Shown: piece after piece, positions 17,504 to 25,784 of the stretch
How the letters are laid out: every line of letters starts with the position of its first letter
Numbering within the stretch: the first letter of the stretch is position 1
Assembly (NCBI RefSeq): GCF_019042245.1
Contig: NZ_JAHQCX010000007.1
Span: forward strand, 1 to 64,000
Direction: 5' to 3'
Origin: Diplocloster modestus
GTDB lineage: Bacteria; Bacillota; Clostridia; Lachnospirales; Lachnospiraceae
DNA length: 64,000 nt
Position numbers and translations under genes: made by a program
Notes under the pieces: model-generated
Database searches by the model: none
Told to the model about the DNA's origin: nothing
What the model saw: only the letters and a program-made list of their open reading frames with translations

Positions 17504-18472
17504 TCAGACTTTCTTATAACTTCCACCGCGCCATGCGTCGATCAGCACAGCCGCCAGCAGAATCGTCCCTTTAATAATCTGCTGCCAGAAGCTGGAAATA
17601 CTCAGCATGGTCAGTCCATTGGAGATTGTTGTGAGCAGCAGCACCCCGACCAGGGTACCCCAGACATTACCTTTACCACCATTGATAGAAGTCCCGCCAA
17701 GTACACAGGCAGAAATTATGGTCATCTCATAGGTATCACCCGCGGTGGGAAGTCCGGCGCCGGACTGGGCCGCCATCAGGATTCCAGACAGGCCGGCGAA
17801 TACCCCGTTCAGGACATAGACGCTTAAGATGGTCCGGTCTGTATTGATTCCGGCCAGGTAACCGGCTCTCTGGTTAGATCCTGTCGCGTACAATTTTCTT
17901 CCGTAAGCTGTATATTTCGACAGATAAAACATGCCCAGGTAAACGATAGCCATGATGATCAGGATAAATGGGACCGGCCCCACATAGCCTCTGCCCAGCC
18001 AGTTGAATTTGGCATTGCTGACCACGATGGATATTCCGTTGTTGGTCAGATACGCGATACCGCGGATAATGGACATGGTCGCCATGGTCGCGATCATCGG
18101 CACGATTTTTCCTTTGGATACCAGCAGGCCGTTGATCGTGCCTACCGCCGCTCCTGCCAGCAGTGCGATCAATACCGCAACCACGATCGGGACACCCGCT
18201 TTTAATAACAGAGCGCTGATCATTCCCGTCAGTCCCATAACCGCGCCGACTGAAATATCAATACAACCGCAAATCAAAACCAGCGTGGTGGCAGCTGCGG
18301 TAATTCCCATGATTGCTGAGTAAATACCTATATTAATAAAGTTTTTTCCCGAGAAAAAATTGGGTGACAGAATGGAAAAGATAATACACAGTCCGATATA
18401 TGCGATACAGATCGTGATTTCGCTTCCCCCGCCTTTTTTGATTCGTTCTCTGATCGTTAAGCTCTTCTCCAT
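17504..18472 (-). CDS. ribose-type ABC transporter permease
   Basis: A 322-residue inner-membrane permease of the RbsC/BPD_transp_2 family with about ten hydrophobic segments. The EAA-like signature region (AACVLGGTSINGGKGNVWGT) near residue 245 contacts the ATPase. It begins one base after the ATPase gene ends, so it is translationally coupled. With the neighbouring RbsA-like ATPase and RbsB-like lipoprotein it makes a complete carbohydrate-uptake-type 2 importer. The substrate need not be a sugar: relatives import many small polar compounds. Confidence 0.93.
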   Translation of the reverse strand: MEKSLTIRERIKKGGGSEITICIAYIGLCIIFSILSPNFFSGKNFINIGIYSAIMGITAAATTLVLICGCIDISVGAVMGLTGMISALLLKAGVPIVVAVLIALLAGAAVGTINGLLVSKGKIVPMIATMATMSIIRGIAYLTNNGISIVVSNAKFNWLGRGYVGPVPFILIIMAIVYLGMFYLSKYTAYGRKLYATGSNQRAGYLAGINTDRTILSVYVLNGVFAGLSGILMAAQSGAGLPTAGDTYEMTIISACVLGGTSINGGKGNVWGTLVGVLLLTTISNGLTMLSISSFWQQIIKGTILLAAVLIDAWRGGSYKKV

Positions 18473-18473
18473 C

Positions 18474-19967
18474 TTAGATTCCTCCCACTGCCAGTTTCAT
18501 CAGATTTTCCTGCGTTGCTTCTTCTCTGGGTACTTCTCCCGTCACTTTTCCCTCACTCATGACCAGGATCCTGTCCGCCATGGACAGAGTCTCCTGCAGT
18601 TCGGAGGAAATCATGATTATCCCGATTCCCTGCCGGCACAGATCTTCCATGAGGCTGTAGATCTCCGCCTTCGCTCCCACATCGATACCACGGGTCGGAT
18701 CGTTGAGGATCAGGATATCCGGAGCGGTCTGGAGCCATCGGGCGATCACTACCTTCTGTTGGTTCCCGCCGCTTAAATTATCCACCCGCGTTTCCGGGGA
18801 AGGAGTCCGGATTCCCAGTTTTTCTACCCAGGTATCCGCCATATTTTTTTCCGCTTTTTGGTCTACTTTAAAATGTTTTTGCAGGCTGTTTATCACCGCT
18901 ATGCTGATGTTAAACCGCACGGAGTCGGACAGCATAAGCCCTTCCACCTTCCGTTCATTAGGGACATAGGCAATCTTATTATGAATAGCGTCTTTGGGTG
19001 ACCGGTTTTTAATAGAATTTCCCAGGATTTCAATGGAACCATTTCTTAAGTAAAGGTCCCCGAACAGTCCTCTCACGACACTGGTCCTTCCTGCTCCCAT
19101 CAATCCGAATAAACCCAGGATTTCTCCACGGTGCAGGTTGAAACTGACATCTTTTGCTTTTCCACAAGTCAGGTGATCCACTTTCAGAATGCATTCCCCA
19201 GGACTTTGCTTCACATGCGGATACATGCTGTCAAGGGTACGCCCCACCATTTCCCTTACGATAGTCTCTTCATCGGTCTTAGCGGTCACAAAATCAGACA
19301 CGCTCTTTCCGTCCCTCATCACCTGAATCCGGTCCGACAGGGCGAAGATTTCATCCATCCGGTGGGAAATATAGATGATACTGATCCCCTTTTTCGCCAG
19401 GTTCTGTACGATCTTTAGCAGCTGTTCTGTCTCTACCCGGTTTAAGGCGGACGTCGGTTCATCCATAACCAGAACCTTCATGTTCCGGCTCATCGCTTTT
19501 GCGATCTCCACCAGCTGCTGCTGCGCTGCGGTCAGCGTGCTGATTTTGGCTGTCACATCGATCTCATCGGTAATCTGGCGGATGACTTCATCTGCTTTTT
19601 TGTATGCTTCTTTCCAGTCGATCGGACTGTACTTTCCCTTTTTCTTCGGCATGGCATTTACCAGGATATTTTCCGCCACTGATAAAGTCCCGTAATTGTC
19701 CAGTTCCTGGTAGATGATACTGATCCCCATATCAATGGCTTCATTTGGGGTATATCCTTCGATCACTTTTCCGTCGTACTCGATTACACCTTCATCCTTG
19801 GTATACGCACCCGACAGAATTTTCAGCAGGGTGGATTTACCTGCGCCGTTCTCCCCGACCAGGGCCAGCACTTCCCCTCTTTTCAGGGAAATCGTAACCT
19901 GGTCCAGGGCCAGCACACCGGGAAAGCGTTTCGTGATGCCCTGCATTTTCAGGATGGTTTCACTCAT
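18474..19967 (-). CDS. RbsA-type ABC transporter ATPase (two domains)
   Basis: A 497-residue ATPase with two fused nucleotide-binding domains, as in RbsA/MglA. Domain 1 has Walker A GENGAGKST (about 37-45), an unusual signature stretch TAAQQQLVEIAKAMS and Walker B VLVMDEPTSAL. Domain 2 has the degenerate GLMGAGRTSVV, the signature LSGGNQQKVVIARWL and ILILNDPTRGIDVG. It powers import with the adjacent permease and binding protein. It is preceded by the phosphotriesterase gene by 18 bases, in the same operon. Confidence 0.95.
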   Translation of the reverse strand: MSETILKMQGITKRFPGVLALDQVTISLKRGEVLALVGENGAGKSTLLKILSGAYTKDEGVIEYDGKVIEGYTPNEAIDMGISIIYQELDNYGTLSVAENILVNAMPKKKGKYSPIDWKEAYKKADEVIRQITDEIDVTAKISTLTAAQQQLVEIAKAMSRNMKVLVMDEPTSALNRVETEQLLKIVQNLAKKGISIIYISHRMDEIFALSDRIQVMRDGKSVSDFVTAKTDEETIVREMVGRTLDSMYPHVKQSPGECILKVDHLTCGKAKDVSFNLHRGEILGLFGLMGAGRTSVVRGLFGDLYLRNGSIEILGNSIKNRSPKDAIHNKIAYVPNERKVEGLMLSDSVRFNISIAVINSLQKHFKVDQKAEKNMADTWVEKLGIRTPSPETRVDNLSGGNQQKVVIARWLQTAPDILILNDPTRGIDVGAKAEIYSLMEDLCRQGIGIIMISSELQETLSMADRILVMSEGKVTGEVPREEATQENLMKLAVGGI

Positions 19968-19985
19968 GTTTTATGCTTCCCCCTT

Positions 19986-21023
19986 TTATCTGTCCAGCCA
20001 TCTGGCCGGATTATGAATTAACATCTGGTCAATCTGCGCTCTTGTCACTCCTACCTCATCCAGCATGGGAATGATGTGCTGCAGGATATGGTCATAGCCC
20101 CAGCCGCCGTATCTGTGAAGAAGGGATTTCAGACACAGATCCGTGGACAAGAGCATCTGTTTTTCATAGCCCCGGTCCATGATCTTTTTCACCAGAAGCG
20201 CACGCTCCCAGTCATTGACGAAGCGGCCTGACCCGGGTTTTACATCCCACCGGTCCGTGAACATTTCTTTTCCCCAGTTGTCGAACTCAATATAAACTCC
20301 CATATCCAATAATTGGAATATGTAATCTTCCCGGTTCTCCACATCACTGTGGCAGATAACGATGTTCTCCGGATCGATCCCATGCTCCTTCACGATATCC
20401 ATGGCCGCAATTCCCTGGGTCGACCAGGGATTAATGTGGATCATCAGAGGAGCACCTGTTCTCACCTGGGCGCGGCACGCCCCGATCAGGGATTTCTCCT
20501 CAAAAGGAAACAGTATATGACTAACCCCGATCTCTCCGATAAAACCGGCCCGTATTCCGCTGTGGCCGATCTCCACTTCAATCTCCCGTACAATCTGTTC
20601 TTCGATCTGCTCAATACTCATGGCAAGTGTCTCTTCCTGCTGCGCACCTTCCACATAAAAACCGGCTCCTGCTATCACATTCAGACCGGTTTTTGCGGCT
20701 GCCCTGGCCAGAAGCTGCGGATCACGGCCCAATCCCACCGTACTGGCATCCACAATGGTCTGCCCTCCGGCACTTTTAAACGCCAGGATCTCTTCCAGCT
20801 GGGTTTCCTCATCCATCATACGGACATTGTCCAGCACGGCGAAGGGATTTCTCTTCAAAACCCCGAGGGATTCCATCGTCACCGGCTTATAAGCCAGGTT
20901 TTTCATTCCGATCTCTTCGGGCGGTACAAAAAACACACTCATGTCTATATAGATATGTTCATGGGGCGCGCAGATCCCCAGCTCGCCTGCCTCTTTTTTT
21001 CCTAAAACGGTCATTACTGCCAT
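19986..21023 (-). CDS. phosphotriesterase-family metal hydrolase
   Basis: A 345-residue amidohydrolase-superfamily TIM barrel of the phosphotriesterase (PTE/PHP) family. The HxH motif HEHIYID is at about 21-27, the bridging-ligand strand reads IGEIGVS with Glu in place of carbamylated Lys (as in the E. coli homology protein PHP), followed by His in MIHINPW, His in VICHSDV and Asp in LLSTDLCL. So a binuclear metal site is predicted. Relatives hydrolyse lactones or esters; phosphotriesters are rarely natural substrates. It is co-transcribed with an importer, implying that it acts on the imported compound or its product. Confidence 0.88.
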   Translation of the reverse strand: MAVMTVLGKKEAGELGICAPHEHIYIDMSVFFVPPEEIGMKNLAYKPVTMESLGVLKRNPFAVLDNVRMMDEETQLEEILAFKSAGGQTIVDASTVGLGRDPQLLARAAAKTGLNVIAGAGFYVEGAQQEETLAMSIEQIEEQIVREIEVEIGHSGIRAGFIGEIGVSHILFPFEEKSLIGACRAQVRTGAPLMIHINPWSTQGIAAMDIVKEHGIDPENIVICHSDVENREDYIFQLLDMGVYIEFDNWGKEMFTDRWDVKPGSGRFVNDWERALLVKKIMDRGYEKQMLLSTDLCLKSLLHRYGGWGYDHILQHIIPMLDEVGVTRAQIDQMLIHNPARWLDR

Positions 21024-21055
21024 GTTCTTTCCCCCGTTCTTTTATGAATCAGAGC

Positions 21056-21095
21056 GGGCACCCGATGCAGCCATCTTTTCTGCGACCGGGTGCCC
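21056..21095 (-). terminator. intra-operon stem-loop after the binding protein gene
   Basis: GGGCACCCG and CGGGTGCCC arms with inner TGCAG/CTGC pairing lie between the binding-protein stop (21161) and the phosphotriesterase start (21023). There is no T-run. Such stems often stabilise the upstream binding-protein message or act as leaky terminators. Confidence 0.6.
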
Positions 21096-21160
21096 GGCTG
21101 TCTACGATGTCATTACTGTTTTTTAGCTATGAGCGCTTAGCGGCTGCTTTTTGGCAGCTG

Positions 21161-22282
21161 TCACTGAGCCCATTCTGCCTGGGGATACCATTCCTCGATA
21201 TTGTTCATGTCAATGTAGAGATGATCCATCAGCAGGCTTTCCGGTGCGGGTGTTTTTCCCTGAACCAGTTCGATACAGCCCGGTACGATATATTCGCCGT
21301 ATCTCTCAAGGAAGTAGGAAACTCCGCCTCTCCAGCAGTTGGGTTTTCCGGCGTTTTCCTGGGCATAGATATTTTCACGGGTGGAAACCGACACACCATG
21401 GTTTACGATAAATACATCATCTTCCCTGCCCGCTGCCTGCACGGCGGCAAACGCTCCCTGTGCACCAATATCATTGATGGAGCCGATTACGATATGGGTC
21501 TTGTCCGGATTTGCCGTCAGGAAATCCGCGCACAGCTGCTGTGCCAGGATCGCGTCGTCTTTCATGGATACGGTTGTAGTCATAGCTTTGAGATCATCTA
21601 CCGAATAATCGGTCTTGTTAGCGATACCATCCAGGATGCTGTCCATTCTGGTCTGAACCACTTCACCAGCCTCAGGAGTGTGCTCAAATAATACAGCATC
21701 TACTTTACCCTCCCAGTTCTTGTTGACCAGATCACCCAGTGCTTCTCCACACAACTGACCAGCCATTACGTTGTTCGCTCCCATATAAGGGGCGTCGCCT
21801 ACCGGAATATCAACTGCCATGACCGGAATCCCCGCGTTCTGGCATTTTTCATAAATGGTATCATTCACGGCTGCATCAAGATTAAACTCTACAAGTACAT
21901 CGATTCCCTGAAGAATCAGGTTATCCACATTCTCAACTGCTTTCGCGCCGTCTCCCGCGTTATCCACGCGGATCACTTTGATCGTGATTCCAAGTTCTTC
22001 CCCTTTTTCCTTGGCAACCTTCTCGATATTATCCCCTACCGGAATCAAATGTTCCTGTGATTCATCCAGTCCGGCATAACCGATGGTAAAATCTTTTAAC
22101 TCACCGGATGCAGCGCCGGAATCGGTAGCGGCAGGCGCTTCCGCCGGTTTCTGCGTCTCCTGAGCGGACGCATCCGGTGTGGCCGTATCCCCGCCGGACG
22201 GTTCTGCTGCCTTCTCCTGGCATCCTGCACACATAGTCAACACCAACATGATCGACAATAAAACACTCACTACTTTTTTCAT
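21161..22282 (-). CDS. RbsB-type solute-binding lipoprotein
   Basis: A 373-residue substrate-binding protein, type 1 periplasmic-binding fold. The lipoprotein signal peptide ends in the lipobox TMCAGC (Cys about residue 21), followed by an Ala/Glu/Pro/Thr-rich linker to about 65, then the binding domain with IGYAGLDESQEHLIP, DVLVEFNLDAAVND and HIVIGSINDIGAQGAFAA. It is the first gene of the importer operon with a strong AAAGGAGG site. The ligand cannot be read from sequence. Confidence 0.93.
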   Translation of the reverse strand: MKKVVSVLLSIMLVLTMCAGCQEKAAEPSGGDTATPDASAQETQKPAEAPAATDSGAASGELKDFTIGYAGLDESQEHLIPVGDNIEKVAKEKGEELGITIKVIRVDNAGDGAKAVENVDNLILQGIDVLVEFNLDAAVNDTIYEKCQNAGIPVMAVDIPVGDAPYMGANNVMAGQLCGEALGDLVNKNWEGKVDAVLFEHTPEAGEVVQTRMDSILDGIANKTDYSVDDLKAMTTTVSMKDDAILAQQLCADFLTANPDKTHIVIGSINDIGAQGAFAAVQAAGREDDVFIVNHGVSVSTRENIYAQENAGKPNCWRGGVSYFLERYGEYIVPGCIELVQGKTPAPESLLMDHLYIDMNNIEEWYPQAEWAQ

Positions 22283-22410
22283 ACCTATTTCCTCCTTTAA
22301 AATTAGATGTACGTGTTGCCATTTCCAATTGCCAATACTTGTATCTGGTGATGCCGGACCCTCTTACCTCCTTTCCCGAGAATCCCCCTCTGATAATTAT
22401 ATATCTTTAT

Positions 22411-22458
22411 GTACTCGAGTATATATTACATTATAATATACTCGAGTACATTTTTCAA
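22411..22458 (-). promoter_or_regulatory. promoter with nested twin palindromic operators (ABC operon)
   Basis: On the minus strand -35 TTGAAA (22453-22458) and a perfect -10 TATAAT (22430-22435) are 17 bases apart. TACTCGAGTA palindromes lie in the spacer (22439-22448) and just beyond the -10 (22412-22421), 27 bases centre to centre. The block is nearly identical to the one at 15763-15811, so the ABC operon and M24 copy 1 should be one regulon. Confidence 0.85.
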
Positions 22459-22493
22459 TAGAATCCCTCTTTTTCTGCAAATAAATTTTATTT

Positions 22494-23525
22494 TTATGTC
22501 GTTTCTCCGATCCAAAAACTTGGAGGCAAAACTACTTTCGCATTTTTTTGTTTTTTTTCAATCGCGTCGATCAGAATTGCCGCGGACATTTTCCCCATCA
22601 GATATCTGGGCTGGGCCACCGTTGTGAGATACGGATGTACCATTCTGCACAAATCCAGACCGTCATGTCCCACTACCGCCATATCGTCCGGTATACGCAT
22701 TCCCCTCTCCTGCAGCTCATTGATGATGGAAAGCGCCATAATATCATTTTCGCAGTAAAGGGCGGTTGGCGGTTCAGGGGCCGACAGGATCTTATCCATA
22801 GTCTTTTTCGCAAACCAGGGAACCAGGTTCGACAGTCCGTTTCCCTGGTATTGATACCGTTCAGACAGACCTGCCTCCTTCATTGCTTCCCGAAATCCCT
22901 GCGTGCGCTGCTTCCATATATTATATTGGAAGGTGTCCTCGTAGGCGATCTTCTCCGTTTTCGGATATCTCAGGGTTCCGTGCATACAGCCGATGCGGGT
23001 ATGCCCCTTCTTTATCAGGTGCTCTGCCGCCAGACGCGCGCCCTGCACATTGTCCGTATTGACGCAGTTCACCTCCGGCAGTTCCACCTCATTATCCAGC
23101 AGAACGCAGTGTACTCCTGACGCCTCCAGTTCCTGCACCTGCTTTTTCGTAATATTCAGATGATGCAGCACCACACCGTCAATGCACCGCTCCTGCAGCA
23201 TATTGATATAATCGGATACCCGGCTGGCAGAATGAGCGTCGCACATCAGCGTCGTATATCCATTTTCAAATGCCACCGCTTCAAATCCCTTATTGACCAG
23301 ATTATGGAATGGGTCCGAGATATTGACCATCACATAAGCGATCGTGCGGCTTTTTCTGGTCACCAGGCTTTTGGCGATCATATTGGGTTTAAACTTCAGC
23401 TCGTCGATTGCCATATTTATGCGCAGCCTGGTCTCTTCCTTCACATACCCGCTGTTATTGATCACTCGTGATACGGTCATACGGGATACTTTCGCCTTCT
23501 TAGCGACATCATCAATGGTTGCCAT
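22494..23525 (-). CDS. LacI-family regulator (copy 2)
   Basis: A 343-residue LacI/GalR regulator with a canonical HTH (ATIDDVAKKAKVSRMTVSRV), hinge NMIAKSLVT and effector-binding domain (about 60-343), including GCMHGTLRYPKTE and ALYCENDIMALSIINELQ. It is the second gene after M24 copy 2 (30-base gap) and is probably autoregulated through the TGTTACCGCTAACA operators upstream of that gene, since its recognition helix is of the usual CG-centred LacI type. It might also bind the TACTCGAGTA sites; this cannot be resolved by reading. Confidence 0.9.
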   Translation of the reverse strand: MATIDDVAKKAKVSRMTVSRVINNSGYVKEETRLRINMAIDELKFKPNMIAKSLVTRKSRTIAYVMVNISDPFHNLVNKGFEAVAFENGYTTLMCDAHSASRVSDYINMLQERCIDGVVLHHLNITKKQVQELEASGVHCVLLDNEVELPEVNCVNTDNVQGARLAAEHLIKKGHTRIGCMHGTLRYPKTEKIAYEDTFQYNIWKQRTQGFREAMKEAGLSERYQYQGNGLSNLVPWFAKKTMDKILSAPEPPTALYCENDIMALSIINELQERGMRIPDDMAVVGHDGLDLCRMVHPYLTTVAQPRYLMGKMSAAILIDAIEKKQKNAKVVLPPSFWIGETT

Positions 23526-23555
23526 ATGGGAATTACACCTCTTATCAGATATCTG

Positions 23556-24746
23556 TTATTTTCCGCTGTTTTTCAGCCACTCTTCGTAATACACACGCAT
23601 GGATGGGAACAGGGATTCCGCACCGTCTCCGGTAATGACAAAGCCCTCCTCGATCCGGTTCGAACCTCCGGGAAGGCCAAAGAGACTGATGTCCGTGTTC
23701 ACCGTCATTCCCTCCCTGAAAACATCCTCTGTTTTTTCATCCGGATAGGGACTTTCCGCTTCCGCGCACCCGATGCCATGCAGCGGAGGATACACATCAT
23801 ATTCGGACAATCCGGCGTCCCGGAAATAATTCCGCACCGCGCAGACAAAATCTTTCATCGGCACCCCGGCTTTCAGATAAGGCAGTCCGGCCGCGGCCGC
23901 ATGAATCAGGACATCCAGCACATATCTGGTCTCTTCGCTATAGTTTCCAACCGCGAAAGGCAGTTCACAGGTAGCCACATAGCCCTCATACTGAACGGCC
24001 ATTGCGCACATCAGCATATCTCCGTCCTCGATCACCTTATTCTCCGCCCGTCCCACGATTCTGGCGGACCGTTCACCGGAACCGAACACGGTAAAGATAA
24101 TCGCTTCCGCCCCTTCTTTTCTGGCTGTCCCTTCCGCGATACCGGCCGCATACCGTTCTGTCTTGCCGACCAGATCAGCATCCATCATTGCCCGGAAACC
24201 TGCTTCCGCGATTCTGGCAGCCTCCCGCAGGCAGGCGATCTCATTCTCTGATTTCGTCTTCCTCAGATCAAACAGAATCTCATTGCTGTCCACAACCTGG
24301 CAGCCAAATGCCTCTCTGATATTATGTAAAAGTGCTTCCGACATCGCGTCCATACCCGCGATTCCAAGTCTCGAAAGACCGGTTCTGCTTCTGAGCTCCG
24401 CGGCCAGGCTCTTAAAGCTCGTAAACTTCGCCAGTGGATATTCAATCTCATCCGGCACCGTGACACACAGAAAATCCGGTACCAGCCTCACATCCGGCCA
24501 TACGCTCATCTCCCTGGCCACCTGCTCCCCTTCCGGAGCGCACAGGACAATCGGTTCTCCTTCTATAGTAATCAGGAGCGCACCCCGTTCAAAGATCGGC
24601 CAGTAATTAGAAACATAGCGAAGATTTTCTTTTCGATATTCATCTCCATATACTAATATAACATCCAGCTTCTCTTTTGTCATATACTCTTTTATCTGGT
24701 CAATACGTTGCTGAAACTCCTCTTTCGGTATACAAATTTTCTGCAT
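23556..24746 (-). CDS. M24 family creatinase/prolidase-like protein (copy 2)
   Basis: A 396-residue M24-fold protein, a diverged paralogue of the one at 14442 (shared openings such as EFQQRIDQIKEYMTKE and YVSNYWP). The catalytic C-domain (about 165-390) lacks the two Asp metal ligands (MLMCAMAVQYEGYVATCELP) but keeps the LHGIG histidine and RIEEGF glutamate. A metal-free creatinase-like C-N hydrolase or a non-catalytic protein is therefore likely. It heads a two-gene operon with LacI copy 2, controlled by paired TGTTACCGCTAACA sites. Substrate unknown. Confidence 0.85.
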   Translation of the reverse strand: MQKICIPKEEFQQRIDQIKEYMTKEKLDVILVYGDEYRKENLRYVSNYWPIFERGALLITIEGEPIVLCAPEGEQVAREMSVWPDVRLVPDFLCVTVPDEIEYPLAKFTSFKSLAAELRSRTGLSRLGIAGMDAMSEALLHNIREAFGCQVVDSNEILFDLRKTKSENEIACLREAARIAEAGFRAMMDADLVGKTERYAAGIAEGTARKEGAEAIIFTVFGSGERSARIVGRAENKVIEDGDMLMCAMAVQYEGYVATCELPFAVGNYSEETRYVLDVLIHAAAAGLPYLKAGVPMKDFVCAVRNYFRDAGLSEYDVYPPLHGIGCAEAESPYPDEKTEDVFREGMTVNTDISLFGLPGGSNRIEEGFVITGDGAESLFPSMRVYYEEWLKNSGK

Positions 24747-24857
24747 TTTCGCTCTCCTTTTCAGTCTGTTCTTCTAGCACCCACACCCAAATCCTCTATT
24801 CGAAAACGCCCTCTCCTCCCTTCCTCAATTCCTATTCAAAAACAGGATGTTTTTACT

Positions 24858-24873
24858 ATGTTACCGCTAACAC
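24858..24873. promoter_or_regulatory. LacI-type operator, downstream copy
   Basis: ATGTTACCGCTAACAC, a TGTTA/TAACA palindrome with a CG-centred core, lies in the leader of the M24 copy 2 / LacI copy 2 operon. It differs from the 24928 site only in its last base. Confidence 0.7.
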
Positions 24874-24927
24874 ATTTTCTCAAAAAACACTCCCCAAGGA
24901 GTCCTCTGTATACATTATTTAAGCCAC

Positions 24928-24949
24928 ATGTTACCGCTAACATATTATA
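24928..24949 (-). promoter_or_regulatory. LacI-type operator abutting a -10 box
   Basis: ATGTTACCGCTAACAT at 24928-24943 directly adjoins a TATAAT -10 box (minus strand, 24944-24949); the -35 match is weak. It is 70 bases centre to centre from the site at 24858, which suits repression by looping. The remaining gene-free sequence from 24950 to 25078 is AT-rich with nothing further seen. Confidence 0.7.
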
Positions 24950-25078
24950 AAACAATAATATCCTATTTAAAAAATGATGTCAAGTCTAACTTACTATCAT
25001 TTTGCCTATCATTTTATTAATATGAATTCTAAAACCTCATGGACTTATATCCCCGCGTTCCTTAGTTATATCAAAGAA

Positions 25079-25111
25079 ATCCGGCCAGGGAGCTTCCGCT
25101 CCCGGCCGGAT
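25079..25111 (-). terminator. strong hairpin after the NUDIX gene
   Basis: ATCCGGCC plus GGGAGC pair with GCTCCC plus GGCCGGAT around a TTCC loop, one bulged A. It follows the NUDIX stop codon at 25126. Confidence 0.75.
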
Positions 25112-25125
25112 GAATAAACAACGCA

Positions 25126-25578
25126 CTAGAAATACTTTCTGCTGCCCCAGAGGTTGCTTTTCTTCAAATCCAGATATTCATTATACGCCTTTTCCAGAAT
25201 TTGCTTCTCATTTGTGAACTTCAGCAGATGATAGGCCTCGTGGAATTTATAATAGCCCGAATCTACGAAGTATTCCTCCCGCTGCGGCTTGCTGTAATAG
25301 CTGTCCGCCATCATCAGATACCAGTGAACATCTTTTTCCACCGTATCCTCCGGAACGCTAAAGGAATATTGACTTTTACCTATATACTTGATGATCTGCG
25401 CATTGACCCCTGTTTCTTCAAGCACTTCCCTTGCGGCTGTATCCTTGAATTCTTCACCCTGTTCAACCGTTCCTTTTGGTAAAACCCAGCCTTCGTATTT
25501 ATTCTTATAATTCTTATATAAGACTAAAATCTTTCCCCGAAATATAACCACACCGCCGCAGCTTGTTGCTTCAATCAT
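25126..25578 (-). CDS. NUDIX hydrolase
   Basis: A 150-residue single-domain NUDIX pyrophosphohydrolase. The complete Nudix box is present at about 38-60 (GTVEQGEEFKDTAAREVLEE followed by TGV), matching Gx5Ex7REUxEExGU. The start MIEATSCGGVVIFRGKILVL and GWVLPKG are typical of the diadenosine-tetraphosphate/ADP-ribose-like groups, but the substrate cannot be assigned. It is monocistronic on the minus strand with a strong terminator. Confidence 0.92.
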   Translation of the reverse strand: MIEATSCGGVVIFRGKILVLYKNYKNKYEGWVLPKGTVEQGEEFKDTAAREVLEETGVNAQIIKYIGKSQYSFSVPEDTVEKDVHWYLMMADSYYSKPQREEYFVDSGYYKFHEAYHLLKFTNEKQILEKAYNEYLDLKKSNLWGSRKYF

Positions 25579-25784
25579 TGCAATTCCTCCTGCCCGTAAG
25601 GTGTGTCAAACTGACTGTTTTTTAGTATACCTCTTTTACGGTTTATTTGCAACCCATTGTTGTAAATTGGAGGATGAGGCGCTAGACGTCAGGCACCAGG
25701 CGCCAGACTGTCCTCATATGGGTATATCAGACTCGGCAGGAATTTATTTATGCCTGCGTTACAAGGCCCCTCCCTCAAAAAAAA

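Noticed and set aside
25679..25712. GGCGC/GGCGCC-like near repeats upstream of the NUDIX gene
   Set aside because: Short and degenerate; no consistent repeat unit or spacing.
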